Shown here: one piece after another, positions 38,488 through 50,400 of the stretch | Layout: every line of letters starts with the position of its first letter | Numbering within the stretch: the stretch's first letter is position 1 | NCBI GenBank assembly: GCA_020002185.1 | Contig: CM034541.1 | Span: forward strand, 54,059,526-54,123,525 | Length of the DNA stretch: 64,000 nucleotides | Origin: Paraescarpia echinospica | Lineage: Eukaryota; Annelida; Polychaeta; Sabellida; Siboglinidae | Direction: 5' to 3' | Notes under the pieces: generated by a model | What the model saw: the letters and a program-made list of their open reading frames with translations, nothing else | The model's database searches: none | What the model was told of the DNA's origin: nothing | Program-made: the position numbers and the translations under genes

Positions 38488-38834
38488 CTTCAAGTCCAAT
38501 GCCTGCAGTGATGTGAATGTCTTCAGTTGTTAGTCTATCTAGGACAGAAACAAAACGTGACTGAATAGTGAGTTGTAAAGTTCTCATACATATATACAAA
38601 CATTTCAAACCTTGCGCTTAGTGGTTTAATTACTATATTTCTAGAGTAGTAATGTTCTGCCTTTGTAATATTCTGAACATACTCTTACATACATTGGACT
38701 CCAAGTTTAATTAATTAACTTGTGTATGTCCACAAATCCACTTTTTATTTGCCGGTATATGTCATTTACTGTTGCTAAAATTAAATTGTCTGGCAAGGGT
38801 AATTACAAGATCTCGTTTTTTCTCGCTCTGTACT
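38488..38834. other. KNOP1 upstream region
   Basis: Likely promoter and 5' UTR of the minus-strand KNOP1 gene. No specific element is identified. Confidence 0.4.
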
Positions 38835-39146
38835 ACTTTTGAAGTCTGCATTGGCTTCCTGTACGATATCTTATAATATTAAAGATATGTACCATTACAT
38901 ACCAGGCACTGTCCAGTAAGCAACCATCTTATTTGCATTCATTGCTTACTCCTCTAAGAAAACCTATCCAGCTTCAATCATTTAGTTCTCACCTAGAGTC
39001 AACACTAACATTGGAACTAGGGATTTGTCTGTTGCTGCACCAACTCTTTGGAATATGCTCCCTCTTAGTGTTAGATCAGATGAAAATATTACAAAATTCC
39101 ATCGTCATTTAAAAACTTATCTTTATAACCTTGCTTATCCACCATA
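38835..39146 (+). mobile_element. LINE C-terminal remnant
   Basis: Begins near LHWLPVRYLIILKI and, after a frame change, shows [20 protein letters not shown] and HLKTYLYNLAYPP with a stop. This is the end of a Jockey/CR1-like RT protein. It is frameshifted and truncated. Confidence 0.8.
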
Positions 39147-40534
39147 GCTCCCTAGCGCCTAGCATCTGTTGACAAATGGAATACTACTTGTGGATTGATG
39201 TGCCTCTGAGGTTGGTTTCCAAGGATTTAGGCGCAACAGAAGTTATCTTATTATTTAATTATAGGTCTGTTTATGTGTGACATGTCATCAATCCACTTTA
39301 AATCCATCATAATCTCCATAATTATGAACCTATTTAAACACGATTATTTGTAGTATGGAATAGTCAGATTACACACTTTGTTTGTATCTGATTTTGATAG
39401 TTAAGTCCTGCTCTGCCTCTGGCCTGACTTTAAGAATAAGAGAAACAGAAAGTTAAGTTAACGGAATAACGCCTAAACTTCAGGAGTTTTTCAATAGTGA
39501 ATTGGTCCAGGTCAGCCATGCGCCTTCAAACTGACATGATCCGAAGTCGAGATTAAGTGTATGCTCACATCAATCCTAGATGTTATGATGAATTTCTAAC
39601 AATTATAAACTGTCGCAGCGAATTGACATGGACACTACCAATTATCGCCCACCGAACCCATTTACGATTTTACAAGGTTGTGAACAACATGTGCAGCGAT
39701 GCATCTGGCATTGTAACATCTTACCAAAAATTAGCGATGGCCAACGCGAACTTTAATACAACGTGTCAGATTACTCGGTTCAGAGCATACGTTATGTGAA
39801 ACTTATAGGTCAACCAGAGCTCTGGTCAAACACATGGCATCAGTACTTCGTGTACTTGAAGAACGCCAGGTGGCGACACTTAAGTAAACATATATAAACT
39901 TATATAATATTATATATATATATATTGTTTGTATGAATTGATGACTTGAGATTTAAGTATGTCAGTAGAGTATATTGAAATGTTACCACACAGGTATAAG
40001 TAAACCTGTAGGTCTATGGTGACTTTATATCCTATTTATAGACGTACCTATAAGTACTATATATATATTTTAATTATTCTGTAAAACTTTTAAACTTCTG
40101 TGTTCCTATATTTTGTTATCAGCATTAATTTAGCATCGCATATGTTTAGAATGAATAAAGCTATATTTATCTAGGGGAAGAGCAACCACAAAAAGAGGGG
40201 CGTGCAGGTGTTGACAGGCGACGGTAATGCAAGAGAACCGATATTAAGAATAGCTTTTGGAAAAGCAGTGCATACGAATTAATAAAATCTGGCGTTTATG
40301 ATGGAAGAAGGTGGATTGAATTAATAATGTTAACATAGGAATGGAGCCCAACCAACATTGGTAAGATCGTGCTTAATTTTGCAGACACAGCCATATGTGG
40401 AAGGACGGATCCAACTTTTATCAGCCAGTAAAATGTTGGGATTTTGTTTTTGAGAAAGTCGGTCCACAGGATAATTGGGCATTTAACTGTGACAGAGTTG
40501 TGATTAAATAGCTTTTGCACAGTAATTGCACAGT
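39147..40534. other. Intergenic stretch
   Basis: No supported gene. The 80-codon open frame at 39557-39799 has no recognisable domain. A TA-rich run lies at about 39900-39930. Confidence 0.45.
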
Positions 40535-40650
40535 TAGTGAATGTTTCTAAGAGAAGTCAAATTGCTACTGAAATGGACAGGTCTGCCAGGGGTTGAACAG
40601 TAAAGTCTCCAAGTGGTTCATAGGACTGGCTATCATGCCATAAAAGGGGA
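40535..40650 (+). mobile_element. Weak SINE-like fragment
   Basis: GGACAGGTCTGCCAGGGGTT and GAACAGTAAAG resemble the 3' half of the SINE family in this window. The rest is too diverged for certainty. Confidence 0.45.
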
Positions 40651-40917
40651 TATATGTACCTTCATACTAGTCAACTTGTAAATGCGTTGACTATGTTTAT
40701 CAGATCTTCCACACAGGTAACACAAATATAGAATCAACCGACTTAGGAATTAATACAAGATGCCTGGCTTGAGGTGACTACTATACACTGTCCGGGAGGT
40801 TCTACCAAACTACCTATTATTTCTACTTCTGGTCTGATATCGCCATACCATTAATAATGTGACCTACCTTATTTTCTGTTTCTCTCTCAACTTTCATACA
40901 ACATAGATGTTTTGTTT

Positions 40918-41236
40918 GGGGCACGCTAGCATAGTTATTAGAGCGTCTGACTCTGAATCGAGAGGTTCCTGATTTGTGTTCTCTTGTTGCTCTTTAGAAC
41001 CTACGGCAAGTTCATTCACTCCACATTGCTCCAGCTGTGTGAATGAGTACCTGGCTATAATCAGCGGTGGGTATTTATGTATCAGTATGAAGTCTTCGGC
41101 GTAACTGCAATGTGGCTGAATACTTCCCAGAAGTAACGATAGTGTTCAATTGAACAGGTTTGCCAGGGAATGAAGAGTAAAGTGTTCTAAGCAATCCCAA
41201 TGACTGGAAACCAGTCTATATAAGAACTTACCTTTT
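40918..41236 (+). mobile_element. tRNA-derived SINE near the 3' end of DDX49
   Basis: Full-length-like copy: tRNA-like head (TAGCATAGTTATTAGAGCGT), the body GAATGAGTACCTGGCTATAA, CTGCAATGTGGCTGAAT, GTGTTCAATTGAACAGGT, and the end TATATAAGAACTTACC. It matches the copies at 14375 and 5598. Confidence 0.82.
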
Positions 41237-41306
41237 CACATTTTTACAATATTACCAGGTAATGTAAACAGTCATAAGTACAGAAGTTGAAAGACATGTT
41301 TTTCAC

Positions 41307-41312
41307 TTTATT
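41307..41312 (-). terminator. Candidate DDX49 poly(A) signal
   Basis: AATAAA on the minus strand, about 60 bases after the DDX49 stop codon. Confidence 0.6.
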
Positions 41313-41370
41313 CACTCACATCCGCCACATTTTGCACACACCTACAGTCTCACTATTTTCAAGTGAAATG

Positions 41371-41472
41371 TCATTTCTTCTTTGCCACATTTCCTGAATG
41401 TTTTCTCGCTGCCAAATGCTTGTGTTTCATTTTGTCTTTCCGCGACCTTTTCCTGTCTTCTTCATCTGGGTC
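41371..41472 (-). CDS. DDX49: DDX49 last exon
   Basis: 102 nt, [20 protein letters not shown] and on to KKK then TGA. Acceptor GTTTCAG. The tail is shorter than the human one but equally basic. Confidence 0.9.
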   Translation of the reverse strand, partial: DPDEEDRKRSRKDKMKHKHLAARKHSGNVAKKK

Positions 41473-44400
41473 CTGAAACGCGATACATCTGTACTGAATA
41501 CTTTCTCGAATCATCCCTGTACTTAAGGCAGTGTGTGGACGTTTTAACGCTTGTCAACAAACACGTTCATGGACAATGGTTTTGATATACTGGCACTGCC
41601 ACTTTACAACAATTCTAACTGGGTAGATACTATCATGAACAGTTTTTATCACCCCCCCAAATAGCGCTAAAGACTCAGAGAACGCAAGGTTGCGATGGCA
41701 AGGCATTGGCACTGAAGCAAAAATGCTGGCAAATTAATATCACAAACTGATGTCATCCGTTATCGCAAAGGAACACAGCAGCAATGGATGACAGCTGCTT
41801 AATATGTAAGTGTAACATTTAGATTATCAAACAAGAAATCAAATAACAAGTTATAAACACAATTTGATCAAAGATGTATTCAATGGCCTATTTTGTTGAC
41901 CTAACAAAACCATTTCATAATAATAATAAAAATAATACTAATACACTTTAATTAGATACTCATTTCCAGAGTAACATTTAGTTCAAGGGTTTGTTCTTAC
42001 ATAGGTGAGATATAATATATCAATGATTAATCTGACTAAAACTGCATACCTTATGTACAAGTCAATGTGGTCATTTGAAGCTAATGTCATAATATATGGA
42101 ATTTTAATATTATTTAAATTACTTTTATTAAATTCCACCAACCACAGTAGCTCCGAAACAACAACAACAATGCCACAAAAGCTTGTGGAAGAAAAGAACA
42201 TTTCACAAATTCTATCAAAATGTATCAGTATGCCTCTGATATTGAGGACTTGTCTTACTAACCACACATATTCCATGTTATGAGGGACACCTTCCCTGAC
42301 GGTCAATGTCAATTAACAATGTGGTGAAAGGTGACTACCTCCCGAGGTAATACAATGACTGTCAGTTTGTGCGGATTCAGTTAAGACATGAGGATACAGC
42401 AGTGACACACACCTTGCCTTCCAGTATAAGCTTCTTGCGTTTGTTGATCTCTTTCTTCTCTCCGAAGTCCTGTTCATCCAGGCTCTGCAGCCATCAAACA
42501 TAACAACAGTCACAAGAGACAGACAACTCACATTATCAGGTGATGATTTCATCTTACATTCTGGCTTAGGCTGCAGTGCTGTGACACCCTCAAATCACCC
42601 CACGTTGACCTTACAAGATGTCTAGGGGACCGTTTCACTAGCAATCTTCGGAGCTCGTCAGCCCGATGTTGCCCTTTAACAATGGTTAAACAGAAAATTG
42701 TGTCTCTCAAAACACCCTTGAAGAGAATCCATCACAGACTTGCTCATACATATGCATATATAATTGTAATTGAGTTCACAGGTACAGTATGTCTGTGGTT
42801 GTGTAATATTTTCCTCCTAGATGATTTGCATCCGAGATGCCAAAGGTTCAGGATTAATTTAAAACCCTTTGGAAGAAAAGTAACATGTTATTTTTATACT
42901 ACTAGAGCTATACGCTTACAGAGCAACAACAACATAAAAACAGCAAGAAAGATATGACTCATAAGCTACATTGTTTCAGTGATGATATACGGATGCAAAA
43001 GCTGGACACTGAAACCAGAGTCAAAAAAATATATCTGCATTTGAAATTATTTTTTTCCGGAAACATCCTGAAAATGTCTAACTGTGATCATATATCACTA
43101 ATGTGTCAGTAATACAAACAATCACCGGAGCCACAGGACCTCAAGAACCACCTTGTCTCCAATGGTTTGGTCATACAACCAGACACAACACACTTGCCTA
43201 ACAAATATTACAAGACACAGTCAAACAATGAGGAAGACCTAAAAAATGTACATGGACAACATCCGAAAGTGGATGGGTCTACACCTAAGGGAGCTTTGTG
43301 GCCTACAACCATCCCGGATGGAAGAAGATCACCGTGGAAGTCTCCAAGTGCACACCTCTATGATCGGTGAAGGGATGAGTGAGTGAGTGAGTGAGTGAGT
43401 GAGTGAGTGAGTGAGTGAGTGAGTGAGTGAGTGATACACTTACAATTTCAGCCTCCCTCTTGGCCACAGCCACCTCTGTGAGGATCTTTGTCACTTCCTC
43501 TTCCTTCACCTCATACTCCACAAGTTTCATGTCTGCAACAAACACGGTCACATCTCATAACAGGTTTCTGTAGTCTCTCATCAACCGAGGAAGACACTGT
43601 GCTGTGCAATCAACTGTGGGTCCGCATATGGCTCTGGAGACCAAAGGCACAAAGACGGTTGGGGCATGGAACACCCATAGACGGGAATTTAGGTGCTGCA
43701 AAATTTAATTTATTATATAATTATTAATTTACATATATTGTTTTGGAAAAAAAGAAGACGTATCAGATTTCTGTATAAAAATAGACATTTGCTAGCTGAA
43801 CACATCGTTGAACAAACATGTGGTCCATGTTTGGGTTAAATTTCAGGAATGCATTTATTGCATTCTGCTCTGAAACCCTTCATATAACCCTTGGTCTCAT
43901 TTCATTTTAAGGTGAAACAAAATAAAACTTGATGAACTGTCTCATTTCTCACTAAAATAATAATGGAATGACTTCTTTTGTGCCAATATTGTAGGAAAAT
44001 CGAAGCTTAGTGGAACAACAAATCCAAAGGATTATGCATTCTCATATACGGAGCAATAGTTGTCAACATATGGATGGAATTGCTAAGAAGCTAAGGAGGG
44101 CATGTAGTACTAAAATGATAGGTTTTCTGATGACGGCGAAATGAAACTATAACACTGATAGGGAGTAAGATCCACAAAGTTGGTGCGGCAACCGAAAAGG
44201 ATTGAGTTCCAGCGTTCGTCTTAACTATGGGAACAAAAATATACCCGAGAGTATCTTTGGCTGTACAGAACACGTCACCACTTACTGATTCTTTCTTCAA
44301 CCGCATGCACCAACTTGACGTCAAACTGAGTGACGAGGGTAATGGCGAGACCCCCACGACCTAAAAAATGATTTGTAAATTATACTTAAATAGCCTGGGT

Positions 44401-47400
44401 TTATTGATTAGAAAATGACAAAGGGATACATAATTTGATCATTATTATTTTGACAAATATTGTTTATCTAAAAAAATTTCAACTACAGTTACAAATCTAT
44501 CACATGAAAATATTTCAAGTTTTAATGTGTTTTTTCTACAAGTAACATCTTCGTAATTAAAATAAATACAATACAGCAATGTGTTGCATATAAGTATCAG
44601 TATATACAGTATGGCTTCCTTTTCTTGCTCATAATCTTTGGGACTTTTAGTGCTGAATCTGTTCTCTTTCCATGTAGAATATATTGTCCGTAGGAGCTTT
44701 GGAGAATCCTTCACATGCCATGTGTACATTCCAAATACCATGTCCTATTACTGGTTAAAAGAGACTTACCTAAACTCCAATGTGTTCAAAATATAGGCAT
44801 TATAGAAGTATATTATTTCTACTAGCAAAAACACCCATGCTCTGGTTGGCGCAACATAAGCAGGGGATGGTTTCCTGAATTGTTCCTACTGAAGGTTTGT
44901 GAGTCCATCACTTGAACAGTCACGTGGCTTCTATGATTGTTGCAAGTTACGTAAAACGTCCACAACTGGTGGACAGTTGGAACAATCACACAAAACACAT
45001 AACACTGCAAACAATCATCTATCGTCTAGTACGAACCCTTAACCAGTAAGAACCCCCACCCTGAGGATTGTAAAAAAAGTGTTACATTTCTTTCAAGGGG
45101 CCATAAATAAACCCCTGAAAGTTGGGCATCTGAAATGCAAAGCGTTTGGGAGAAAAAGCTCAACATGCGTACACATGCCAGCCTGATTGTAGTTGGATGT
45201 AACTGTAAGAGGGTGAACTGACCTGCCCTGGCTGTGCGCCCCACTCTGTGGATGTAGTCCTTGGGCCTGTGGGGCACATTGTGGTTGACCACAAGGTCTA
45301 CAGTAGGGATGTCGAGACCTCTGAAAACACACAAAGCAACTCGTCACAAAACACAGTAAACAATCTCAGCAGCAGTTTATGGCCAGACAAAATAGGAAGG
45401 AATACAAATATGTTCCTTTAAATTGGCGTATCACTTGTTAGATAAATAACACAAAGAATATTGTAAATAAACAAGACTTTCTAAACTGCCAATTATTTGG
45501 AACTAATGTTTTACTAAACACTGGCTTCAACTAACTGATGCTGAATTGTTACACAAAACTGGGCAATCTTTGTGAAGCACATATTTGAAGATGTTCACTT
45601 TGTGACACACTGACCTACTGACAACATATGTTAATGAGGATGTTCACTTTGTGACCCACTGACAACATATGTTAATGAGGATGTTCACTTTGTGACTCAC
45701 TGACCTACTGACAACATATGTTAATGTGGATGTTCACTTTGTGACTCACTGACCTACTGACAACATATGTTAATGAGGATGTTCACTTTGTGACACACTG
45801 ACCTACTGACAACATATGTTAATGAGGATGTTCACTTTGTGACACACTGACCCACTGACAACATATGTTAATGAGGATGTTCACTTTGTGACTCACTGAC
45901 CTACTGACAACATATGTTAATGAGGATGTTCACTTTGTGACACACTGACCTACTGACAACATATGTTAATGAGGATGTTCACTTTGTGACACACTGACCT
46001 ACTGATAACATATGTTAATGAGGATGTTCACTTTCGGCTTTTCTGTGCATGCGTCAGGTGTGATCGTTTCTTTTCATTCGTTCCGACAGTTATTGCATTA
46101 ATCTCGAGATCAACATATTCTGATTTGTTTTAACTTGATTGTATACATATATAACAATATCTAGATGTAGCCGCATGGTGATATTTGTGTTCGAAAGTTT
46201 CTAAACACGGTTTTAGTACATTGGCTTCCTTGGCAACAAGTCACGACATTGATTGGCATAACAAGATGGCGTAAATTGTAAACACTGAGTTGGAAAGCGC
46301 ACGTAACACAAACACCCCAAAGTCAACTGAAACAGTAGTGCTGCTTTTCAAAGTAATTTTATTTACTCAGGCTGCATTAAGAATAAACTAAATTACCCGC
46401 AACTAGAGCCTTATTTCTACCGCATTTAGTATTATTAAGTCTTGTTGAGCATAGATTTCATGCCTCAACTATACACTTCGTGTAAACAAAGGCTATACGT
46501 ATTGTTCCATCCATATAGAAACGCGCAGGTCAGGCTGCTAACTAATTGATTGCCATAGTAGGAGCACCAACAAACCTTTATACTAACAGGCTTTTCGCAC
46601 AGGACGTCTTTTAAAAACCTGGAGTCGCCCTGGGTGAAAATCCCTTGTTAGCTGCACCATATAACAAAGACGTCTTGTCTGCACTTGACATTTAAATAGG
46701 TCATTTAACCTGATACCTGTGCGAAATCCTTCAATTGCACTGATCATAATATAACGTAGATTAATTAAAGGAAATAACAACAAGGCATTAGCTAAAATCC
46801 GTTTTCCATGTGTACACAAAGATTAACATTGTATGTAACATTTGACAACATTAAAAAAATACAGAAAAATACGTTTGTAGACAAAATTCTATTTTAAACC
46901 CGTCTGTGTAGAGATTCCCGCAGAAAGTTTAAATTTAATGAGCTAGGCGATCACGTGGTATCGTGACGTCAATGCCGACTCGCGGCTTTGTTGACATCTA
47001 TGCATCGCCATTGTTGTTCTCTCCATTCTCTTGTAACGTCATGGCTAGTGGGAGTTTCGCAGAGTTTCAAGTGAAATCATACGATTTTGAGCCACTAGCG
47101 GGAACGGTTACAGCGGATGATTCGTCTAATTCCGCTCTTTCCGAGCGTTTCAGCGACGGTAGCGAAGAAGATGATGCGGAGTCGGACAGTCACAATGTAA
47201 TGTTCGCTCATGCAACACCGACTGGTAAGCTTCAACTTCATTATAATGACACATATGGTGTGAAAACTGTCGACAACAACAATTATATCGTTTTAGTACG
47301 ACGTTATATTATAAAATGCGGTGTCAAAGCTGTACAGAGAGTTAGCTAGAGGTTGTAGCTAAGTAGGTCATCGGACGAAGTAATTGTAAACAGACTTGTC

Positions 47401-50400
47401 AAAGACAAACTTCACAAAGTTACGAACCGTCGAACGTCGTAAGCATGGTTGTCTGGTTTATGCGGATCGAGTTTAGGACGTTATAGCTACTTACGATATC
47501 ACCCCTCTAGACAAAACCCACACTTTTTTAGTTGGACAGTTGTTCGCGAGATGACCATAATATCATGACATATATAATGACAGCTCTAGATCATTTATGT
47601 GGAACAATAATTTTATTACTCTGAGTCTGACACATAACAATATAGCTACTATATAATCAAAATAAACTAAAATAAACATTAAAACAACATGCAGAACAAT
47701 TGAATAATTATGGTAATGGGTTATAGCCTGAAGGGTTATGTCCTAGACCTAGGGGTTTAGTGTAACCTTAGGGGTCTTATATGTGAGATGCTACCAGTGG
47801 GTATATATGTGCCCTACGATTATGTCCATAAAAATCATAAGGACATAGCATTTTTAATCACATTTTTTGTGTGACATATTTATTACAAATCCATCAAGCA
47901 AGTTTCAGAACACAGTTTTACTGGGTTGAATCATTACAAATTCATCAAGCAAGTTTCATAACACAGTGTTACTGGGATGAATCATTCCAAATGTTGGTAA
48001 CTGTGTATACCTGGTAACACAATGTGAATCACCACACGGTGCACAGACAATGGTTATAAGCCAAACAACACCCATGGGAATACTTCCCCTGCAGGCAGAT
48101 GAGAATATGGCTTCAGCAAATACCCATTGATAAACAAGTTATCTAGTCCATTTTGTTGATCACTTTACCTATGACATGCTAATAAATAGCATAGCTTCAC
48201 ATCTACAGACCAATTATTATCTTTACAGGGCAACTTCCCATTGAGCCGAGAAACTGCTGCACTACGACATTGGTTTGGCCAGTGCAGTTTCGGCAACGTG
48301 CGAAAAGATGACGAAGTGAAGACTCTGCAACCAAGAAGTACCTCTCCCTGGAAGGGCAGCAATCTTTCCTCAAGGGAGTCTTGTTTGTAACACCCTCCTC
48401 TGTGTCAGTGTACTGGTCGACATGGTCATCGCTGTCACTGTTGCTGCTGTCACGACTAGTCGACTCATTGTCAGAGCAAACATACTCTGGATCTGCAGCA
48501 GATGTCACTTCCTCCCCGTTTTAGTCACTCGAGTCACTAATCGGACCAGTCAACAAACTGCACTGCACACTCGTTGACCTCACTGCTGATGTCACCTGCA
48601 CAGCAACCTGCTCTGATGCACAGACTGCTTGCACTCTTCTCGTGCGAGTTGATGGCCTGATGTCAACCTGAAAGCATTTGCTGCTCCTTTTTGGAGTGGA
48701 AGCTGTGACTGACTCAGGTGTGGAATCCTCTGTATCACAGGAATACGTACGAGAGCTCTCATATTCAGTTGCTGTATCTTCAGATGACCCATTCTTGGTC
48801 GACGGTGGACTATCTCGAGCTGCTGCCAGAATGTCAGCAAATAACTGAAATAACAAATGACCCTTATAGAATTTGCAAAAAAATAAATTGTTGTAGGTTT
48901 CTGACAAAAGCAAACAAAATCCTGTCTTTTACCATCTTGTCAGAAAGGAGTACATCCATTTGTCTAGTCATTTGCCCAGCTTCCAAGTGTGAACAGACTG
49001 CCTAGCTGTGAAAAATACAAATTAATAAATTAATTTCAAGTTGCAAGGTATGTATTGTTTATTCTATGATAAAAACATCATAAATAATTGATATCACGCT
49101 TACAGAATCTACACAGAGACATAGTTACTTTTGTTATGTTACACTTTTATACAAACAATTACCTGGAAAATGTGACAATATATTACTTGTGAACATTTTA
49201 TTTTTGGTTATAACTAATCATCTATTAAATATACAATAGATAGGTTTGCAACTTGCATTGCATTTATTGTTATTGTTTCACAACAAATGACCATTTTCAC
49301 ACTTGGTAGCTGGGCAACAACCCACATCCAAATGTGAACATATTTATTATTTGATAAATTTACTTGATTTTTTTAATAACATTAAGTTAAAAATCAAATA
49401 AATTCATTAATGACATTTTGTAACATCATTAGTAGAATCCTTATCCATTGATATAGTTACTATCATAACAATATGTGACTGCAGACATGAACAATCCTGC
49501 AATAATCAATTTTATAGTCCCTATAGGAAGCCTGCTCCAGGAGTGGTGTAATAATAATAATACCTATTAGTAACAATAAGTTGAACAAAGCACAATATAA
49601 TAACAGAAACAATGTAATAGTAATTGGCATATAATATATATACATGTTTATTAATATATGTCGCATCAAAATATAAATTTAATTATGCTTTCTGTATCCT
49701 ATTGAACTAGTTTATCCAGGTTTTATGATTGCCAACATCCATCCCATGAATAACGTGGGAGCCGAATAATGGTCCTTGGTATATTTCTGAGCTTCAGTTT
49801 AAAAAAACATCATGACTTGTGCCAGTAATTAGCAATGCACCAAGCAGTAAGGTGTAATTACACTGATTGCAATCTATTAAATTGCAGTGACATTTCTTTT
49901 GTCTTCCATTCATTCATGTTATACAGACATAAAATGAAAAATATGTTCTATCGTAAACGTTGTTAGTAGATAATACAAGATACAATAGTTATATTTTTGT
50001 TCTAAATATTTATCTCGGTACATACTGTAGTTCCAATTCAAAATGTAATGATAATACCTTCAAATGTAATAGTATATATTGCATGATGTACATTGTCTTC
50101 GATATTCAACTGTAATAAAATGGAAACTAGGCAATAGCAATATATGACACTGTAATGTAATTCACCATAGGCCTGTGCACTGGAGTTATGAAAATACAAA
50201 TCAATAAATTACTATTGAAATATTAAAAATTATATAGTAACAAATGTAACAGTACTTGTGTGTTACAATAGTGTGTGTTATGAAAGCTGCTCTCTACTGT
50301 AAGAATTCTATAGTAACAAATGTAACAGTACTTGTGTGTTACAATAGTGTGTGTTATGTAACAGTACTTGTGTGTTACAATAGTGTGTGTTATGAAAGCT

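Noticed and set aside
38497..38499. KNOP1 start at 38499
   Set aside because: That codon is TTG. The first ATG in frame is at 38487, unless an upstream exon is spliced in at the candidate acceptor near 38503.
39557..39799. 80-codon open frame between KNOP1 and DDX49 as a gene
   Set aside because: No recognisable domain, no splice or poly(A) context, and the length is within chance expectation.
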